DNA of 64,000 nucleotides from contig NC_068564.1 of the NCBI RefSeq assembly GCF_022201045.2, positions 21,357,001-21,421,000 of the forward strand, written 5' to 3'. A program made the translations under genes and the position numbers. The notes beneath the pieces are model-generated. The model was given only the letters and a program-made list of their open reading frames with translations, was not told the origin of the DNA and did no database searches. Positions within the stretch are counted from its first letter, which is position 1. The number at the start of each line of letters is the position of its first letter. Shown here piece by piece: positions 58,451 to 64,000 of this stretch. This DNA is from Citrus sinensis. Taxonomy: Eukaryota; Streptophyta; Magnoliopsida; Sapindales; Rutaceae.

Positions 58451-59849
58451 CTAAGTAGCCATTAAGGAAGTCTTGCAAGTCCTTGAACCACCGTGCATTG
58501 TCCCTTCCATCATGTCATCGGATGAAAATCCAACGCTAACTTGCTCACACGAAGCCGTCAGCTGCCAAGACGCGGAATCATCACGATCATGGTGATGTTC
58601 ACTACGCTCGATCTGAACAATTGTTTTCACAGTCACCGCAAAGTTGACGGTGCGACGCGGCGACGACACCAAATCAGCGACAATGGCATCGGCAATCGAA
58701 CGGTCGATATGCTCTGAGGAAACCCCAGTGTTTGCAAGTGTAACTCTCCTGTGTTGTTCCGCAAAATACTGAGAGAGCGGAGAATCAATCGCCTTATATG
58801 TGATGATTGAATCGTTGTAGAAAATGGAAACCTCAATAGGTGAATCATAGTAAGTGTCATGGTGCTTACATCCAAAGTGACAAGACTCAAAGTCTGTGGC
58901 ACTGAATATGATGTTCCAATTGGCGGTTATATTGGAAGAATTATTAGAGATGTTTAATGGATTTACACTCAATGAATCCAATTCAAACTTTAACTTTCTA
59001 TGATGAGAAGGTAGGGTTAAAAGCAACACGATGCCAACCAAGAATATTATAAAAAAAAGAAATCCGCAGCGCGAAGATTGCTGTGGCTTTGGATGAATAG
59101 TGCTATTTTGCTGGCTAATATTGGTGGGATTCTGATGCCTAATGTTGGTGGGATTTTGAAAAGATTTCAGTATAATGGGATAGCCTATATACTCCTGTTG
59201 GTGCTGCTGCTGCTGCTGTTCCTCCTCCTGCTTGTGGTGATGGTGGTGGTGGTGGTGCTGCTGCTGCTGTTCCTCCTCCTGCTTGTGGTGATGGTGGTGG
59301 TGGTGGTGGTGGTGCTGCTGTTCCTCCTCCTGCTTGTGGTGATGGTGATGGCGGTGGTGCTGCTGTTCTTCCTGCTTGTGGTGATGGTGGTGGTGATATT
59401 GCTCCTCCTGCTGGTGGTCGTGATGGTGGCGGTGGTGATGGTGCTCCTCCTGCTGCTGCTGGTGATGGTGGTCGTGGTGATGCTGGTACTGAATGAATGG
59501 TGCTATTTTGCTGGCTAATATTGGTGGGATTCTGACGGCTAATGTTGGTGGGATTTTGAAAAGATTTCAGTATAATGGGATAGCCTATATACTCCTGTTG
59601 GTGGTGGTCCTGCTGCTGCTGCTGTTCCTCCTCCTGCTTGTGGTGATGGTGGTGGTGGTGCTGCTGCTGCTGTTCCTCCTCCTGCTTGTGGTGATGGTGG
59701 TGGTGGTGGTGGTGCTGTTCTTCCTGCTTGTGGTGATGTTGCTCCTCCTGCTGGTGGTGGTGATGGTGGCGGTGGTGATGCTGCTCCTCCTCCTGCTGCT
59801 GGTGATGGTGGTGGTGATGCTGGTACTGATCCTGGTGATGGTGCTCCAT
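58451..59849 (-). pseudogene. LEA_2-like gene with His/Gln/Glu-rich N-terminus, frameshifted by a tandem duplication
   Basis: Start ATG at 59849 (MEHHHQDQYQ). The first 85 residues are almost pure His, Gln and Glu with Lys, then a linker with YIGYPIILKSFQNPTNIS and QQNSTIHS. Downstream, in a different frame, the same linker leads through KPQQSSRCG into one membrane anchor (LFFIIFLVGIVLLL) and an LEA_2 domain (LKFELDSLSVNPLNIS, NWNIIFSATDFESCHFGC, VNFAVTVKTIVQIE, ending RTCKTSL) that stops at 58451. A 400-bp tandem duplication (59093-59492 and 59493-59829), one base more than a multiple of three, causes the shift. As read, translation from 59849 passes into a Pro/Ala/Gly-rich frame and ends at 59139 without reaching the membrane domain. 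With a single copy the frame would be continuous. This may be true inactivation or an assembly or allele artefact. Confidence 0.72.
59093..59829. repeat. Two-copy tandem duplication containing codon repeats
   Basis: Copies 59093-59492 (400 bp) and 59493-59829 (337 bp) share GTGCTATTTTGCTGGCTAAT, GGGATAGCCTATATACTCC and GGTGATGCTGGTACTGA. They differ inside by 75 bp of CAC/CAG/GAG-type triplet repeats, exactly 25 codons, so internal variation is in-frame and the duplication itself is not. Confidence 0.9.
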
Positions 59850-59936
59850 GATGGTACTGATGGTTACTGTCGAGGTATCGAGTGAGAGTGAATGAAGAAA
59901 TGTATGAAGAGAGAACAAACAGAATAGAAGTCGCAA

Positions 59937-61924
59937 GTAAATGGAAGGATACTTTACATTAAATTAGAGTTGATAATTAGAAGTTCGAGTCCCTATCAAA
60001 CACAACTCCTGTCACACGACACTACTAAAAATAAATAACTTAGATTCTCTATTACTATTATTATTAGTTTACTCTATATTACGCTTATTTGAATTAATAT
60101 CAACTTGAATATCTGCCTTTTTTTATCTGAATAAAATTCGGGGATTCCAATATTCTTCTTATTTTGGTGTTCTCCTTATTTGTTTGAGTTTCACAAAATA
60201 ATTGGCACGTGTGGCTGAGATTTTAGTTTATCTTTTTAGCTAATTTTTAAACTCTGCTTTATCTAACTACAATTTTTGTCCATCTCTAAAACTCAGATTC
60301 TTATTAATTAAGATAGTTTTATTGATTACTTATTAAATAGAGCTGCAACTCTTTCCACACTGGGAATCTGATCCTATACATAAAAACCTATATATGATTA
60401 TAATTTCCGTACGTGCTGGCATCACTGAAGATTCAATTAGAATATAAATTCTTCCTTTAAATCTATTTTAAAACATTTACTTGATTTCAAAAACTATCAA
60501 TTGCATCTCAATTTTGCCTCTTGCAGCTTTCAAATCTCGTATCTTAATTTGCAGATTTGATTTCTTCTTATTTAATTTTCGATTAAATGTTGCCCCATGG
60601 GCATGACTAAGGGTCGACCACCAGAAATTTGGATTCTAGAGATGATAGGGATCCCGAGTTTGAATCTAGGTAGGAGAGCTTAAAATTAAAAATAATAATA
60701 ATTTAGACTTTACTCACTACCATATTCATTTTTCTCACCATTAGATTTTATAGAAGACATGCTTATTAATAACAAAGAAAAGAAAAGAAAAGAAACCCCA
60801 AATAATTTGGGACTTAGAACTTTGGACAGCAGGGGTAATGGGCATCGCCAGCTACAAGTTTGTTGTTACCAAACCTGTATTCTCAAAAAATTTAAATTAT
60901 TTGCCCACAACCTGCAGAGGTTTTTTTTCCAGACCCCCCCCCCCCCCCCCGGCCCCGCGCTATGTGTTTTAATATTTACTAAATCCACCCGCAATTCAGG
61001 GATTTTTTTGCTAGTTTTCTCATTTGGAATCACAAATATTAAAAAAAATACTTCTAATAATGCATAAAAACTTAAATTATATAATTAGAATTATAAATTT
61101 ATAATAGTAGCCCAAAAAATCCGCATATAATATTTAATTCTAGAATTTATTAATATAAATAAGAAATTAAAATTTCAACAATAAAACAAGTACAAAAAAT
61201 ATATTAATCTAAAACAAAATATTTCTGTTGTAGGCAAATCATCATCACTAATATCAATGTCTTGCTTCATCTTTGAACCAATATGGAATCATTTTCAACC
61301 ATATTAAAAAAAATTATACAACTACCTTTAATAATAAATTAAACAAATAAAATTCCAACTTTAGTAAACAATCATTAGGTTCAAGTCGTGAAAGCGAAAC
61401 AAACAAAATAAATCAAATTAAAATAAATTATTAGTAATATTAAACTTGAAAATTATAAAATTTCTATTTATTAAAAGTTTGTCTCCTCGTGTGTATCAGA
61501 TGGATTCTTAATATCAAATCCACCCGTAATTTGTTGTGGGCTTAAGTTTGAAATATTAAATCTACCTACAATAGGCAAAATTACCCACAGCGACAAATTT
61601 TCAGGTTCGCAGGTAATTTTGCCATTCCTATGATATGGATGTAAATTGATTGATTTTCATATATTATTAAGTAGTTTGGGTTTTAGTATGTTGGGAGTTG
61701 GGTTATATTGAGCCTAGAAGTTTGCTTAACAAATGATCCTTGCTAGTGGATCCTTGCCTGCAATTGGTCCGCAAGCAGTTGTTTAGAGGTCTTCGAGATT
61801 GAGCCAAGTACATGAATTTTACACAGAATGAAGCAATTAGATTTTGAGTAGGCAAGCGTTTGCAGAAGCTGAATTTAAGCAGGTGTTTCATGTCAAATCA
61901 TCTAATGAACCTAATACTAATCAG
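59937..61924. other. Intergenic region with transposon debris
   Basis: Holds an (AAAAG)n run near 60776-60797, a 17-base poly-C tract at 60934-60950, and a repeated AAATCCACCCG(C/T)AAT motif (about 60980 and 61518). An end-like GGTAATTTTGCCATTCCTA near 61613-61631 resembles a hAT terminus; no left partner is convincing. No gene seen. Confidence 0.45.
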
Positions 61925-62073
61925 AGCAATTTTACAATAAGAGAATTTCTTATTTTAATAAAATAAGAGATAAATTAAAAATAAAAGTATATATAATCTA
62001 ATATATATAGACATGCTTTGAAATTTTATTGAAATAAGGAATCTCTTTCTTATAAAATTATTTCTACTAACCA
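61925..62073. mobile_element. Short foldback MITE
   Basis: About 150 bp whose halves are inverted copies (AGCAATTTTACAATAAGAGA against AAATAATTTTATAAGAAAGA), so it folds into a hairpin. A related partial sequence is near 52693-52770. Confidence 0.55.
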
Positions 62074-63014
62074 AATACTAACATTAGGCAAGAGTTTAAA
62101 CATTAATTTTTTTAGAGCTGTTTAGCATCACATTTCGTCATTCACGGCTAGAAAGCAACAAAATTTTGGGCCGGATACAGAGCTACCGGCCCAGTCTTTC
62201 AATTTGCAATAATCTCTGATTAGATCTTTATAGGATACGATACTAATCAAACAAAAAATTTTACTCCCGCAACAGGACCCACGGCACATGATATTCAACT
62301 TGAGGTTTACTCGTAAGAATGAAACTCTCTCTTTAGTGTTTCCCTAAATCCTAAGTCCTATTTCTGCTTCTTTCAGTATTTTGAGTGCTCTTCCAATTAA
62401 AAATCTAAAAACAAATAAATAATTAAAATATATATATAAACCACCACTCTCCCCCTTACCATATTATCGGTAATTTTATTTTTTTTAGTCATATTCAAAA
62501 AAGAAAATATTATTGTAAAAAGAGAACATTATAAAAGCAAGCAACGATAGAGATAATGATATGAATGTTTTGAGGCTGAACAAACACTGACGTCATAATA
62601 GAAAGACTAAATCAAATTTTACCCATTGAGGAAACACAAATTCTTCGAGATAAGTCAAAATTAGCTAAACTGTGAAATTTTGTTCTAATTTCAATGCAAA
62701 CTAGCCATTCATAAATTGGCGTTTTCGAAGAGACAAATCCACCAGGGACAAAGGCTGCTGAAGACCCGGCACGTGCACAGCGAAGCGTGCCCACGGTTTG
62801 GTGTGGAAGTAATAGATTATTAAAGCACATGCAAATGGTTTCTGAATTTTTCCAAACGTAATATAAAATGGCCGCACTGGTACGCTGCCAAAGTTGAAAC
62901 TCTGGGTGGCGCAAGAACGCTAGCTGCTTCAAAAATAGACGATTATAAAATGTGCCAAACAATTCTTATTGTATTAATTGGCATGGTTGAATAGAAATAG
63001 AGAGAATAATTATA
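62074..63014. other. Intergenic spacer
   Basis: The 116-residue minus-strand frame at 62612-62962 has no recognised domain or clear promoter; I leave it uncalled. Confidence 0.4.
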
Positions 63015-63433
63015 AGGGAAATTATCAATTGTATACATTTATTTTACTTCATTATCAAATTTATTACAACACTTTCAGGATATATCAGTGGTCCACTCTA
63101 AGTTGACAAAATGTATATGTTGTCCACTAAATCGTTAGTTGTCGTTTAAATATGATGACGTCAGAGGGATAATTTGGTCTTTTCATATAATACAAGTGAT
63201 AATTTAAGGATATATAAGTGATAATAAGAGATTTTAAGAGTATACAAGTAATAATTTTTAAGGATAAAATTATCAATTCGCTATAGTTCTATTAACTTTT
63301 AAACAGTAGCTAACGGTTTAGTGGTCGGCAGATAACTTTTGTCAATTTAGGATGAATAATTGATACACCCTTAAAGTATTGTTGTATTTTTGATAAAAAC
63401 GTAAATTTAGAGTATACGAATGATAATTTTCCT
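63015..63433. mobile_element. MITE with long inverted ends
   Basis: 419 bp starting AGGGAAATTATCAATTGTAT and ending, in inverse, AGGAAAATTATCATTCGTAT, with similarity extending about 60 bp inwards. Contains GATGACGTCA near 63151. Flanks are AT-simple so a target duplication cannot be judged. The rest of the window (63434-64000) shows no gene. Confidence 0.6.
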
Positions 63434-64000
63434 AATAATAATAATATGAAAGAGTTTATTTGAACAATTTTTGTATTTAATTGATTGAACGACCACTTAG
63501 GTAATCTATTTCGATCAATCATGAACCTGTTGACTAGCTGCAGTTGTATATTGCACCACCTGCAAGTATATGCAGTTGTGTATGCACCACATGCGAGTAT
63601 ATGCAGTTGTATGTAGTACCTGTTGCCGCTTTATATATTGATAATGTAGTTTATTGGAGGATTTCACATGCATGCGTCAAATAATTTATTGTCAATGCTA
63701 CGCACTTGTAAGCTTGTCCGTTGCTGTGCACATTCAACAGTCTTACTCGGCGGGCTTGATTTAACACTTCTCATGCCATGTCTTTATAAGTTTTATTTAC
63801 TGTTCTTGTTCATACTAGCTAGTTACATCTTATGTAATAATTATTTTTTAAAAAATAAAATTGATGAGAATAATATAAAATTGCTAAAATATGTAATGAT
63901 ACATAAAATTGAATTGGTTTGAGACAATATAGAGGAGGACTACAACAGTTCAACAGTTGATTAGCTAGGGATACAATTCCATGCCTGCCATGTAATAATG

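Noticed and set aside
59041..59041. Apparent Met start of the LEA_2 domain frame
   Set aside because: The codon is TTG; the frame is open further upstream through the membrane anchor and linker, so no start is needed here.
59078..59885. Plus-strand Leu/Val-rich frames (59078-59518 and 59493-59885)
   Set aside because: They are the complement of the CAC/CAG/GAG codon repeats of the LEA_2 gene on the minus strand; hydrophobic runs are a by-product.
62612..62962. 116-residue minus-strand frame
   Set aside because: No recognisable domain, no supporting promoter or splice pattern, composition like chance reading.
1..64000. CRISPR arrays, bacterial operons, riboswitches
   Set aside because: The window is plant nuclear DNA; the short repeats seen are transposon-related or tandem duplications. 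No TPP riboswitch-like motif was recognised near THIM.

Overview
This is a plant nuclear window, AT-rich and dense in transposable elements. The gene set (plant-type THIM, dirigent, GT14, LEA_2 and LOG families, an initiator tRNA-Met, GT-AG introns) points to a eudicot. Several products look like the Citrus/Rutaceae proteins I know, so Citrus or a close relative is my best guess; that is recall, not a search result.

Layout. (1) 1-2372: minus-strand fragment of an endogenous pararetrovirus (Caulimoviridae). A small coiled-coil ORF and a transactivator/viroplasmin-like ORF lie between two copies of the viral promoter, and the large polyprotein region is absent. (2) 2729-4014: copia LTR with a decayed gag, abutting a fragment of the THIM gene (exon 1 end plus intron 1) whose intact source is 34 kb away in this window. 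(3) 5516-6546: intronless, broken mitochondrial-carrier pseudogene. A 12.3-kb Ty3/gypsy element of Athila-like type (6595-18931, TSD AGGAT) is inserted just downstream of it. Between its integrase and 3' LTR the element carries an intronless LOG-like (cytokinin-activating enzyme family) sequence plus unexplained accessory ORFs. (4) 22-34 kb: two decayed genes with Ulp1/C48 cysteine-protease domains, broken by a solo LTR of the same gypsy family and by hAT-type elements. (5) 37.6-45.8 kb: the gene-rich island, with THIM (thiamine salvage), an ESB1-type dirigent protein, a small four-exon predicted plastid protein, and a four-exon GT14 glucuronosyltransferase. (6) 46-53 kb: AT-rich elements, one with an internal array of about 150-bp repeats, and an initiator tRNA-Met gene. 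(7) 54-60 kb: two LEA_2/NDR1-HIN1-like genes. One is intact; the other has a His/Gln/Glu-rich N-terminus and is frameshifted by a 400-bp tandem duplication. (8) 60-64 kb: small MITEs and no convincing gene.

The intact genes do not form one pathway. The strongest leads are the LOG capture inside the retrotransposon, the reduced pararetroviral unit, the THIM gene fragment beside copia sequence, and the LEA_2 gene broken by its tandem duplication.
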